64,000 nucleotides of DNA, from the NCBI GenBank assembly GCA_963760285.1, contig CAVXCI010000001.1:1116001-1180000 (forward strand), given 5' to 3'. Under the pieces are notes generated by a model that was given only the letters and a program-made list of their open reading frames with translations, did no database searches and was not told the DNA's origin. A program made the position numbers and the translations under genes. Shown piece after piece: positions 28,334 through 36,953 of this stretch; the first letter of the stretch is position 1, and each line of letters begins with the position of its first letter. This stretch comes from PALSA-278 sp963760285. GTDB taxonomy: Bacteria > Acidobacteriota > Terriglobia > Acidiferrales > UBA7541.

Positions 28334-28590
28334 CGCAACCGGTCGGCGCCGCACCCCGGTCCGAGCCGCCCTCCGCAGGTTCAGGATGCGTGGCTCGGCG
28401 CAGTTTTGTGGCCGCCGCATCCATAGGATGCATCCTCAGCATTCACCCCATCAAATATTTCCAGTAACGAATTATCCCGCCGGTTCATCTCATGAAATGG
28501 AATGAAATTCATGGGCGCTTGTGTGTAGTTTTGGCTCCTTTCTTTCTGGGAGCCGGGCGGTGCCAGGTTGATTTCTTGAAAGGATCGACT

Positions 28591-29919
28591 ATGAAACGGT
28601 TTTCCATCGCCGCGCTGGCTGTTGCTCTTCTAGGCTTCATTCCGGGTCATGCCATCGGTCAGAGATCAGCCGCTCCCGCGATAACGGCCCAAGCTGCGCC
28701 GAAGACCATCACTTTCGCTGATTACAAGTCCGAAGCGCCCGGCGTTTTTCACAAGATTACCGTTGCCGATCTGCCCGCCCCGTACGCTACCGAGTCCGCC
28801 GACAACGGTCCCAGCCTTATTCCGCGCCCCGCGAATGCTTGGCCCAAAGCGCTGCCGGGTTTTCAGGTGGACCTTTACGCCAGTGGCCTGGATAATCCTC
28901 GCCTCATTCGCACTGCCCCTAATGGCGATTTTTTCGTCGCCGAAAGCGGCCCCGGTCACATTAGAATTTTTCGCGGTATTGACGCCAAAGGCGCCGCTGG
29001 TCAAACGGGTATTTTTGCCACGGGCTTGAGACAGCCCTTCGGCATCGCCTTCTATCCACCGGGCCCCAATCCGCAATGGGTCTATATTGGCAATACCGAT
29101 TCCGTCGTCCGCATTCCCTATCAAAATGGGGACTTGAAAGCCCGCGGCCCTGCGGAAAAAATCGCCACGTTGCCCGCCGGCAGCTGGCTTCACGGCGGCG
29201 GCCACTGGACGCGTGACATCGCCTTCTCTCCCGACGGCAAGAAAATGTACGTTTCCGTCGGCTCTCATTCCAACGTGGACGATGCCGACAATAATCCCAA
29301 CGAGTTTCATCGCGCGGATATTCTCGAATTCAACCCCGACGGCTCCGGCCTGCGCGTTTATGCCTGGGGGATTCGCAATCCGGTGGGCATCGCCGTCAGC
29401 CCCAGGACCGGAGAGCTGTGGGCATCCGTCAACGAGCGCGACGCCATTGGTGACAATCTCCCGCCGGATTACATCACTCACGTGCAGGAGGGCGGTTTCT
29501 ACGGCTGGCCCTGGTTTTATACCGGGGGCCATCAGGATCCCCGTCATGCTGGCAAGCATCCCGAATTAAAGGACCGTGTCATTGTTCCCGATGTGCTCCT
29601 CCAGCCTCACAACGCTTCACTCGAAATGATGTTTTACGAAGGGACGAACTTCCCCGCCGAATACCACGGCGATATTTTCGCCGCCGAGCATGGGTCCTGG
29701 AACAAGGCTGTCCGCACCGGCTATGAACTGATTCGCGTTCCGTTGGATCGGGCTGGTCATGCCACTGGCGAGTACGAGGATTTTCTCACTGGCTTTGTCA
29801 CTGCCGACGGACAGGTTTGGGGCCGTCCCGTGGGGGTTACCGGCGCGCAGGATGGGTCGCTGCTCGTCACGGACGACGGCTCCCAATCCATTTGGCGTGT
29901 GAGCTACGTCGCTAAATAG
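28591..29919 (+). CDS. Periplasmic PQQ-dependent sugar dehydrogenase-like beta-propeller (sorbosone dehydrogenase type)
   Basis: After a signal peptide (KRFSIAALAVALLGFIPGHAIG) and a linker, residues from about 85 form a six-bladed glucose/sorbosone dehydrogenase propeller: LPGFQVDLYASGLDNPRLIRTAPNG is split over several strands, then GLRQPFGIAFYPP, GHWTRDIAFSPDGKKMYVSVGS, YAWGIRNPVGIAVSPRTGELW and WGRPVGVTGAQDGSLLVTDDG. These fit oxidation of an aldose or related sugar in the periplasm with electrons passed to the respiratory chain. The ATG at 28591 has AAAGGA before it and gives 442 residues. Whether the PQQ and calcium ligands are complete I cannot verify. No cytochrome is adjacent. Confidence 0.85.
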   Translation: MKRFSIAALAVALLGFIPGHAIGQRSAAPAITAQAAPKTITFADYKSEAPGVFHKITVADLPAPYATESADNGPSLIPRPANAWPKALPGFQVDLYASGLDNPRLIRTAPNGDFFVAESGPGHIRIFRGIDAKGAAGQTGIFATGLRQPFGIAFYPPGPNPQWVYIGNTDSVVRIPYQNGDLKARGPAEKIATLPAGSWLHGGGHWTRDIAFSPDGKKMYVSVGSHSNVDDADNNPNEFHRADILEFNPDGSGLRVYAWGIRNPVGIAVSPRTGELWASVNERDAIGDNLPPDYITHVQEGGFYGWPWFYTGGHQDPRHAGKHPELKDRVIVPDVLLQPHNASLEMMFYEGTNFPAEYHGDIFAAEHGSWNKAVRTGYELIRVPLDRAGHATGEYEDFLTGFVTADGQVWGRPVGVTGAQDGSLLVTDDGSQSIWRVSYVAK

Positions 29920-29997
29920 CCGCTATAGGGGACGGCCATCGGCGCGGATTTTCTGGCGGGCTGTTTTCACGGCAGTTCGGCGGACTTCGCCGCCGGA

Positions 29998-30813
29998 TCA
30001 ATCCTTGGGCGCCAATTCCGTGGACGACGGGCCCATCAGCTGTTTATACACGGTCTCATAAGCGGCGGGGCTTATGCCGTATTGACCGCGGTAGGGTTTG
30101 TCCAGCCGGAACATCAGTTGAATAATCAACCCGAGCAGCATGGACAAGAAAATCGTCATCCACACATGCACTCTGAATCGCAGCGCGTTGAAAAACCACG
30201 TCACACCGAGCGTGATCATCGCTCCCGCCACCACTACCACCCACACCGGCATCGGCAGGCCGGACATGGCCGCCTCCATTCGCAGCCGGTGCAATTCCAC
30301 CAGCTGGTTGAAAGCGCTCAACGTCTCCGAAAAGATGATTTTTTGTCCGTCCGTCGCCGGTTCAAAATGCAGCAGGTCCACCTGGAATTGCGCAATCTGC
30401 GATGTGCCCTCATCGGGAAGAATCCCTATGCGTTGCTGCGGCCAGGATCGGTCAATTACAACTTGCGTATAGTTCCTTAGATCCTGCTGCAATTGCAGCC
30501 GCGCCGGCTCGGGAAAGCTGCTCACGTCGTGATACAGCGCCGCGAGACTGGCGGCCTCCGCGTCCGCCCGCATTTCTGTGTTGCTGTAACTCTGCCACGT
30601 GGCCACGGCAATTAATCCCAGCGCGATGCCATAGAGCACACCCACAACATTCAGGTAGTAACTGACAATTGCGTTGTGCGATTGGTCGGTGTGCAGCTTG
30701 CGCACCCGCCTCCGCATCAGCAGCAGGCCGCCCACCCCTACCAGCGTCGTGAAGCTGACGATCACGAGGCAGCTTAACCAGTTGGGAACTTCATAGAGCC
30801 AGTTGAGATTCAT
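29998..30813 (-). CDS. DUF4239 (bestrophin-like) membrane protein
   Basis: A 271-residue protein with two N-terminal membrane helices (WLSCLVIVSFTTLVGVGGLLLM; VGVLYGIALGLIAVATW), a soluble helical middle (ADAEAASLAALYHDVSSFP, a hallmark of DUF4239) and two C-terminal helices (VWVVVVAGAMITLGVTWFF; MTIFLSMLLGLIIQLMF). The family is distantly related to bestrophin channels, but its function is unproven. It is convergent with the sugar dehydrogenase gene; a short GC inverted repeat near 29975-29991 between them may end transcription on both sides. Confidence 0.83.
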   Translation of the reverse strand: MNLNWLYEVPNWLSCLVIVSFTTLVGVGGLLLMRRRVRKLHTDQSHNAIVSYYLNVVGVLYGIALGLIAVATWQSYSNTEMRADAEAASLAALYHDVSSFPEPARLQLQQDLRNYTQVVIDRSWPQQRIGILPDEGTSQIAQFQVDLLHFEPATDGQKIIFSETLSAFNQLVELHRLRMEAAMSGLPMPVWVVVVAGAMITLGVTWFFNALRFRVHVWMTIFLSMLLGLIIQLMFRLDKPYRGQYGISPAAYETVYKQLMGPSSTELAPKD

Positions 30814-31066
30814 GACAGTGCCGCCGCGAGTTTAGCCGACACGCGTGCCGGCCGCCAACCCCTATTTCCCTGCCTTGACGCCACCTACAGCCCCGGCGCC
30901 GCATTCCGGCGCTTGCGGATTCTGTTCCTTTCAACCGCTATGTCCCAGAGGTGTATAATTTTGTTTTCGCCGCGGATGGGGCTGCGAATGCGCTGTGCTT
31001 TTCGCGTGCATGGTATCCGCTCCACGGCGCGGCCGCCAGCGAATGGTTTTCATGAGGAGAAATCTT

Positions 31067-31465
31067 ATGGCACACCTACAGTCGCAGTCGAAATTTCTGT
31101 GCGGCTACGGTTTCGCTTGTTTCCTTGTCTTGCTGGGATTCGCCGCTTCCGGCGCCGAAGCCACCGGCGCCCCAGCCGCTTTGCCACAAGCCCCGACTCT
31201 GGTTTCCATTGCGATTACTCCTGCCAATGCCACCATCACAATCGGCGTTGTGCAGGCCTTCACCGCTACCGGCACATTTGATGACCAAAGCGTTAAAGAC
31301 ATCACCGCCAATGCAATTTGGTCCTCTTCTGTCCCCAGCGTTGCCAAGATATCCGGCGCGGGCCGCATCACCCCCGTGCAGCCCGGAAAGACCATTATCA
31401 CTGCTGCTTATGGCGCGGTCTCCGGCGCCACCGCCCTTACGGTTGTCGCGCCCACCGCGCCTTGA
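31067..31465 (+). CDS. Small secreted protein with one bacterial Ig-like (BIG2) domain
   Basis: The ATG at 31067 has GAGGAGA before it and opens a signal peptide (GYGFACFLVLLGFAASGAEA). The mature part of about 90 residues is one BIG2 domain: LVSIAITPANATITIGVVQAFTATG split by a loop, then DITANAIWSSS, VAKISGAGRITPVQPGKTIITAAYG and ALTV. Such domains mediate adhesion or packing and usually occur in tandem in large surface proteins. Here a single copy makes up the whole mature protein. Function unknown. Confidence 0.8.
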   Translation: MAHLQSQSKFLCGYGFACFLVLLGFAASGAEATGAPAALPQAPTLVSIAITPANATITIGVVQAFTATGTFDDQSVKDITANAIWSSSVPSVAKISGAGRITPVQPGKTIITAAYGAVSGATALTVVAPTAP

Positions 31466-31635
31466 ACCTTCGCCGTTCCACTCCCCCGCGGTTTTATGGT
31501 CCGGCATTGTGACGTCTTGGACCAGGCGTGCGTTCTGATCCTGCCTACGCGCGCTGCCGATTTCGTTGACTTGCCGCCTCCCCAACGCCTACCATCTCTG
31601 AGCGTTCGTGCCGCGAACGGAATGGCAGGACAGTT

Positions 31636-32877
31636 TTGATCGAGCGCCATCGCATGCCGGAACCTACATTACTGGTTCGCTTCTGGGGCGTTCGCGGCTC
31701 CATACCTACCGCTGAGCGGGACACATGGCGCTATGGCGGCAACACCCCTTGTGTCGAAATCGTTTCTCCCGGAGGAACGCGCATCATTCTCGATTGCGGC
31801 ACCGGCGTGCGTTTGCTGGGTAAGCGCCTGCTGGCTGAACCAACCGCCAGCGTCGAGGCACACGTTCTAGTCACCCACTATCACTGGGACCACATCCAAG
31901 GCATCCCTTTCTTTCAGCCGCTGTTTTCGCCCCGGAGCCATTTGTGGTTTTACAGTTTTCGTTCGCAGGAGCTGGGTCCCGATAGTCTCCGCAAGGTTTT
32001 GGAAGCCCAGGTAACCCAGCCGTATTTTCCCGTGCATCTCAACGACCTTCCCGCACAGCGCGAATTCATGGAAATTGACGGCGGAGCAGAATTTCGCATT
32101 GCCGATGTGCGCGTTCGCACCTGCTGGCTGAATCATCCCCAGAAATGCCTGGGCTTTCGTCTGGAGTGCAGTGCGGGCACGGTCGTCTATGCCACCGATA
32201 ACGAGCCGGGCGACGAAGCTTTCGATACCGCCCTCCGCGAATTTGCTTCCAACGCGGATCTCTTAATCGCCGACGCGCAATATTCTCCCAAGGAACTTTC
32301 TGTGCGGCATGGGTGGGGACATTCCACCTGGCGCGACGCCGCCCGCCTCGCCCGCGATTCGCATGTGAGCAATCTTGCGCTCTTCCATCACGATCCTAAT
32401 TCCACGGACTCGGTGGTGGATAGCTATCTGCGCTCTGCCCGCGAAGAATTTCCGGCCGCTTGGGCGGCGATGGAAGGGATGGCCTTTTCCGTCAGCCCGG
32501 GTCAAACGGAGGCGCGCATACGCCCCGCGCGCATCGGCCAGCGCCGGAACGTAAAAATGAGCGTCGTCATCTCTGGCTGCACCGAGGATGGCCGCGCGTT
32601 TCGCGAGCAGTCCGAAATCCGCAACGTCAGCATCCACGGCGCATACATGGTCCTATCCCATCGCCCGCGCCTGCAATCGGAAATCGAAATGATTCTCGAA
32701 GGGGTGGATGAAATCACCGGCAAGCCATTCGCGCCGCTGAAGGGAACCGTGGTTCATCACCGCGCCGCGCAGGATGGAAACGCGCACGGCATTGGAGTCG
32801 CCTTTGTGGAGGAGTCCCGCGAGGCCAAAACCGTTTCCATTCCGGCGGCTGGCGATAAAACTGCGCCGCGCAAATAG
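31636..32877 (+). CDS. Metallo-beta-lactamase-fold hydrolase fused to a PilZ domain
   Basis: Residues 10-290 form an MBL-fold hydrolase of the RNase Z-like/phosphodiesterase branch: FWGVRGSIPT, the metal motif THYHWDHIQG (His81, His83, Asp85, His86), later NHPQKCLGFRLE, ATDNEPGDE and GWGHSTW. Residues from about 295 form a PilZ domain with both c-di-GMP signatures, RxxxR in RIGQRRN and NxSxxG in NVSIHGAYM. A hydrolase with an intact PilZ tail suggests that c-di-GMP controls or positions the enzyme; the substrate is unknown. A TTG at 31636 follows AGGA; an ATG at 31654 is the alternative. Neighbours give no clue. Confidence 0.87.
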   Translation: MIERHRMPEPTLLVRFWGVRGSIPTAERDTWRYGGNTPCVEIVSPGGTRIILDCGTGVRLLGKRLLAEPTASVEAHVLVTHYHWDHIQGIPFFQPLFSPRSHLWFYSFRSQELGPDSLRKVLEAQVTQPYFPVHLNDLPAQREFMEIDGGAEFRIADVRVRTCWLNHPQKCLGFRLECSAGTVVYATDNEPGDEAFDTALREFASNADLLIADAQYSPKELSVRHGWGHSTWRDAARLARDSHVSNLALFHHDPNSTDSVVDSYLRSAREEFPAAWAAMEGMAFSVSPGQTEARIRPARIGQRRNVKMSVVISGCTEDGRAFREQSEIRNVSIHGAYMVLSHRPRLQSEIEMILEGVDEITGKPFAPLKGTVVHHRAAQDGNAHGIGVAFVEESREAKTVSIPAAGDKTAPRK

Positions 32878-32916
32878 ATTCTGAACGTCGGAGAAAATAG
32901 CGCTGGTAAATCGCGC

Positions 32917-35466
32917 TTATTTCGCCGGAAGCTTTTCGAATTCCGCTTTTGCTTCCCGCAGGATGGGGATGTCGGCGTCTGCATCCTTCCACAGCGTAAG
33001 GAATGATTGGTATGTCGCGCGCGCCCGCGCTATGTCGCCCTGCAGCACATGCGCTCTCGCCAGATTGAGCCGCGCCACCGCGCCCAGCGGGCTGTTTTGC
33101 ATGACGCCGCGGTGGTCCAGAAACTTCTGAAATTCCACGGCCGCCTCCGTTCCCTTGCGAAGCTGCAGGTAGGCTTGCCCGCGCAAAAAGACGGGATACA
33201 ACGGCCCCGCGCCCTGGGGTACCTGGCCCAGTTCGTAGGGCGATGCGGCCTGCAGGAGATCCACGGCCTTGGCCGAATTGCCCCGGCCGATCTCAATCGC
33301 TCCGCGGATCGTCGGCGCCCAGTAGGCGTTGATGAGTGTGTATAGCGGGTAGCGTTTCTCCAACTCACCGGCCATTTTCTCCGCGCGGGCAGTATCTCCC
33401 GTGCGCGCCAGCGCCAGCGCCGCCAGCACGTCCACGGTCTGGCTGGAGGCTAGCGCCATGCCATTGACAGTCTGCTTCCGCGCTTTATCGGTATTGCCGA
33501 TTTCCACTTCCCACAGCGCGGCATAAAGGGTCTGCATGGCGGCGAGTTCTTGCTGGTTGTTTTGCTTGTAGGTGTTCACCACCTGCTCGGAGAGTTCGCG
33601 CGCCTTTGCCATCCGTCCGTAGAACGCTTCCGTCGGCGCCATCACCGGAAGCAGTTGTGCCTCCGCGTCCGAATTCCCCGCCGCCCATTTCACTTGGCGC
33701 TCCATTTCCGCCGGATCTTCCAGCAGAAACGCCACCGCGTACATCATCGCATGCACGAAAGGATCCTCGACCTTGTGCGCCATCGCCTGCTGATAGGTGG
33801 TTTTGGCGTCGTCCAGACGATTTACCGCTGCATAGGCGCCCATCAAATTTCCGTAGCCCACGCCGGTGCTGGGATTGAGCTCCAAATCCCGCTGCGTTTC
33901 CGTAACTGCCTTGTCATACTGCCCCAGAAAAATGTAGTTCTGCCCCAGGTTCGCGGGGGGAATGTAATCCCGTGGATAGGATTGCGCCCACAACTCGTAT
34001 TGCTGGTTGGCCTTCTCAAGCTCCCCGGTCACGTAGGTGAAGTAGTTCGCCACGATGGCATATTTCTCCCGCTCGCTGACGCGGTCGCGCAAGTCGTAAG
34101 CTTTTTGGAAATTCGCGCTGGCCAGGTTGTTTTCCGAAAGATTCACGTACGAAGCTCCCAGCGCGCTATAGGCCAGGGCAAAACTTGGATCGAACTCAAT
34201 GGCGCGTTTATAGAGCGGGATTGCCGCGGCGTCGCCCTTGGTCTCGGCGATTTTTTCCGCCGAGGAGTATGCTTTCAGCGCCTCGAAGGAAGACGTGGTG
34301 GCCTGGCTGAGCGGAACGTCGAACGATTCCACGCTGCTCAGCGATTCGCCCAGTTTTTCGCGCAGCCTGGTGGCGGCTCCGCCCAGAGCGTCAATTACTT
34401 TTTCCTTCCCCGCCGCCTGCGCCACTTCCTGGCTGATAATGTCGCCATCAACGCAATGCACCGCCGCGAGAGTGATGAGGTATTGGCTCCCCAGGCTGGA
34501 AATCGATCCATTGATGTATGCTTTGCTCCCGGCACGCTCGCAAACCTCCCGCGCCACGTCAGGAGTCAGCTTGGTGTCCGGCTCCTTGGTCATCATCCGA
34601 AGGGTTTCCGCGATCTTGTCGTCGCGGAGCAGGTTTAGGAATGGAGACTGTCGCAAGCTGGCGGAGAGAGCCTCCTTCAGGGTGTCGTCGAAAACGGCGT
34701 CACCGGTCTTGTTGACGAAATCGGCCAGCAAAATCGTATCCGTGGCGCTGAGTTCGTGTTCCTTGTGTTGCTTGTAAAGCCATGTGCCCAGCGCCAGTGC
34801 CGCCATCAGGCCCAGCGCGATGCTTCCCGCGGCGATGCGCCGGTTCCTGGTTTTGGAGGCCACCGCGGCGCGGGCGGCGCTCAGCTTGTGGGGCGTTTCC
34901 GGATTGCCGGCGTCGGGAGTATAGAGGTTATAAATGTGAATCCGGACGCCGTGCTTCACTTCTACTTCGCCCAGGTCATGCAGTGAACTGCTCCAGGCGG
35001 TTAACTGGCCGAGGAGTTTGGCTACTTCGTCAGAAATCAGAATGTGTCCGGCATCGCCGCAGTCCATCACCCGTTGGGCCATGTTGATGCCGCCGCCGGC
35101 CACGTTACGGCTGGCGTTGATGTCCGCCACGCGATACACCGGGCCAAAGTGAATGCCCATGCGCAGCGAAATCCTCGACTGTTCGCGCAGCATGCGGCTC
35201 AGTTCCATGGCGCACCGCACTGGCGCTTCGGGATCCACAAAGAAGACCAACGCCATTCCATCGCCGGTGGGCAAACGGATCAGTTCGCCGCCAGCCTGCG
35301 CGCGCGCAAATTCGGCCGTCCCGCGCACCGCTTCCTGGAGCACATTCAGGACGCTCTGCTGCTGGTCCATCGGCAATTTGGAATAGCCGACAACGTCCAT
35401 GAACAACACATGAGCAATCTGCAGTGTGGGGGGAGGCTGTATTTCTGGGGCAGGGCCAGACGGCAT
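32917..35466 (-). CDS. Class III nucleotidyl cyclase-like domain, membrane helix and TPR repeats
   Basis: The 849-residue protein opens with a cyclase homology domain (about 17-180: HVLFMDVVGYSKLP with the metal Asp, LPTGDGMALVF with the second, GGGINMAQRVMDC with the Asn and Arg that stabilise the transition state). The residue that is usually a purine-selecting Lys before GDG is a Leu, so true adenylate cyclase activity is uncertain. A membrane helix follows near 215-235 (IAAGSIALGLMAALALGTWLY), then a TolB-like domain (ILLADFVNKTGDAVFDDTLK) and about eight TPR repeats to the end. This layout is common in acidobacteria. It could supply the cyclic nucleotide read by the protein at 54.0-56.2 kb, but that is speculative. 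Confidence 0.87.
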   Translation of the reverse strand: MPSGPAPEIQPPPTLQIAHVLFMDVVGYSKLPMDQQQSVLNVLQEAVRGTAEFARAQAGGELIRLPTGDGMALVFFVDPEAPVRCAMELSRMLREQSRISLRMGIHFGPVYRVADINASRNVAGGGINMAQRVMDCGDAGHILISDEVAKLLGQLTAWSSSLHDLGEVEVKHGVRIHIYNLYTPDAGNPETPHKLSAARAAVASKTRNRRIAAGSIALGLMAALALGTWLYKQHKEHELSATDTILLADFVNKTGDAVFDDTLKEALSASLRQSPFLNLLRDDKIAETLRMMTKEPDTKLTPDVAREVCERAGSKAYINGSISSLGSQYLITLAAVHCVDGDIISQEVAQAAGKEKVIDALGGAATRLREKLGESLSSVESFDVPLSQATTSSFEALKAYSSAEKIAETKGDAAAIPLYKRAIEFDPSFALAYSALGASYVNLSENNLASANFQKAYDLRDRVSEREKYAIVANYFTYVTGELEKANQQYELWAQSYPRDYIPPANLGQNYIFLGQYDKAVTETQRDLELNPSTGVGYGNLMGAYAAVNRLDDAKTTYQQAMAHKVEDPFVHAMMYAVAFLLEDPAEMERQVKWAAGNSDAEAQLLPVMAPTEAFYGRMAKARELSEQVVNTYKQNNQQELAAMQTLYAALWEVEIGNTDKARKQTVNGMALASSQTVDVLAALALARTGDTARAEKMAGELEKRYPLYTLINAYWAPTIRGAIEIGRGNSAKAVDLLQAASPYELGQVPQGAGPLYPVFLRGQAYLQLRKGTEAAVEFQKFLDHRGVMQNSPLGAVARLNLARAHVLQGDIARARATYQSFLTLWKDADADIPILREAKAEFEKLPAK

Positions 35467-35615
35467 AGCGCGCCCATACTATTCCGCGGCGCGCAATGGA
35501 GTCAATCGCGCAGGAACGCGTGGAGCGAATAGGAGCATCGAATCAAGGGGGGGACGCATCAGTTGTCCCCATCCTCGTGGAAAGAACTAGTGGCAGGGGC
35601 TGAGATATCCCGTCG

Positions 35616-35653
35616 CCTCCGCTTCTCGTGGGCGATATATGAAAAAGCGGAGG
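35616..35653 (-). terminator. Inverted repeat after the tandem propeller genes
   Basis: CCTCCGCTT (35616-35624) pairs with AAGCGGAGG (35645-35653) around a 20-base loop, just after the stop of the 35.7-36.9 kb gene. No T-run follows, so it is at best a weak terminator or a stabilising 3' structure. A second small repeat, GGGGAC/GTCCCC, lies at 35549-35570. Confidence 0.35.
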
Positions 35654-35669
35654 CCGCAGGCGATGCTCT

Positions 35670-36908
35670 CTAGTGCGTGCAGTGCGGCCCCACCACGGGC
35701 GGATTCGCATTCGAATCCTGGGTCGGACTGGCGGTGTAGGTTGCCAACGACAGCAGATACATGGTGGCATCGTCAACCTGCGAAGCAGCCATCATGCAAC
35801 CGCTTTTGCTGATGCTGAATTCGCCGACAAATGAATTGCCTGATAATCCAAAGCTGCCCTCGGCGATGAATATCTCGGCGGTCCCTCCGGAATTCAAGGC
35901 CACGCCGCCTTGCCCCGGATAACTCCAGGTGCTTTCATAGCCCGGCATGTCCACATCCGAGCAACTCGTGTTGCTGACGGACTTTCCGCTGATGGCGTCC
36001 GTTTGGATCGTGCCGCTGTACGTCCCGATGACGAAGCTGCACGTTCCATCCGGGCTGATATTGAAGGTGTGAGAGCCATAGATGGAGCCGTTGAGCGGGC
36101 CAGAAGTGGTGTCACCGCTGAGCGCGCAGCCGGAGCCGATATTCCAGGCATCGAAGAGAGCGGGATTGCCGCCGAGGTCATCGGCATAAAGAATGCCGCC
36201 GGTGGCCGCAACGCTTGCTGGAACCGCGCCATAGCTGTCGTAACCGCCAGCAATGTAGTTGCCAACCACCGCGAACGGAGAAAGGGTGGCCGAGGTGACC
36301 GTGCCATCCGCGGCGGCGAAGAAGTAGCACTTACTGGTGGCCCATTCGCCGTCAGCTACGCCCTCGTTTCCGCCGTATGCGGTGATGGTTTTGCCGGTCT
36401 CTGTCAGCTTGCAGCCGCTCCCAATGGTCCATTCTTCCTGGACGCCCGACAGGGTGTAGTTCGCAATGAGAGTGTTACCGCTGGTGACGAGGCCAACGCC
36501 GTCTTCAGCGCCCGAATAGCCGCTGGCGGAGGTGTAGTTGCCCACCAGTGTCAGAACCGGCGGCGGGCCCGTCTCTTGAAATGCCGCGATGTCCGAAGCG
36601 CCGAAGCTGGAGTTGTAAGGGTCGCCAACAAAGAGGCACTTGCCGTTGGAGCCGACAGAGATGGCCTCGCGGGGAATGCTGAAGTAGCCGCCGCCGAGGC
36701 CATAGCCTCCCGTGGAGAATGGAGATCCTTTTATCTGCGTCAACTTCTTTCCATTCCAGACGTACACCGTGGTGGTGTTCCCGCTTGGATTATCGTCGTT
36801 CGTCGCCACATACGATTTGGCGGTAGCGGCCTCCGCCGAAAATACCATCGCGCCTGCCAGGACGACGGGCAGAACTATCAGCGCAAAAATTCGGAGCAGT
36901 CTTCTCAT
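35670..36908 (-). CDS. Secreted lactonase-like beta-propeller protein, tandem copy A
   Basis: A signal peptide (RRLLRIFALIVLPVVLAGAM, cut after AEA) leads to a Gly/Ser/Thr-rich mature protein with phrases such as TTTVYVWNGKKLTQIKGSPF, STGGYGLGG, ISPDGTCSFVIGTYSG and SGGTAEIFIAEGSFG. The SPFSTGG and SPFAVVGNY repeats recall the lactonase-like seven-bladed propellers that are common in acidobacteria. Several Cys residues (GSGCKL, GSGCAL, DGTCSF, SKSGCMM, GPHCTH) suggest disulfides. It is a clear paralogue of the next gene, end to end, including the C-terminal NPPVVGPHCTH. No enzyme motif is seen; function unknown. Confidence 0.8.
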   Translation of the reverse strand: MRRLLRIFALIVLPVVLAGAMVFSAEAATAKSYVATNDDNPSGNTTTVYVWNGKKLTQIKGSPFSTGGYGLGGGYFSIPREAISVGSNGKCLFVGDPYNSSFGASDIAAFQETGPPPVLTLVGNYTSASGYSGAEDGVGLVTSGNTLIANYTLSGVQEEWTIGSGCKLTETGKTITAYGGNEGVADGEWATSKCYFFAAADGTVTSATLSPFAVVGNYIAGGYDSYGAVPASVAATGGILYADDLGGNPALFDAWNIGSGCALSGDTTSGPLNGSIYGSHTFNISPDGTCSFVIGTYSGTIQTDAISGKSVSNTSCSDVDMPGYESTWSYPGQGGVALNSGGTAEIFIAEGSFGLSGNSFVGEFSISKSGCMMAASQVDDATMYLLSLATYTASPTQDSNANPPVVGPHCTH

Positions 36909-36953
36909 TTCAGGTTCTCCTTCGTGTTCCCGGGGGCGCGCCGGCGACGCTCC

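Noticed and set aside
33550..34638. 362-residue open frame opposite the cyclase-TPR gene
   Set aside because: Antisense shadow; the composition is Arg/His/Val-rich and no start signal is evident.
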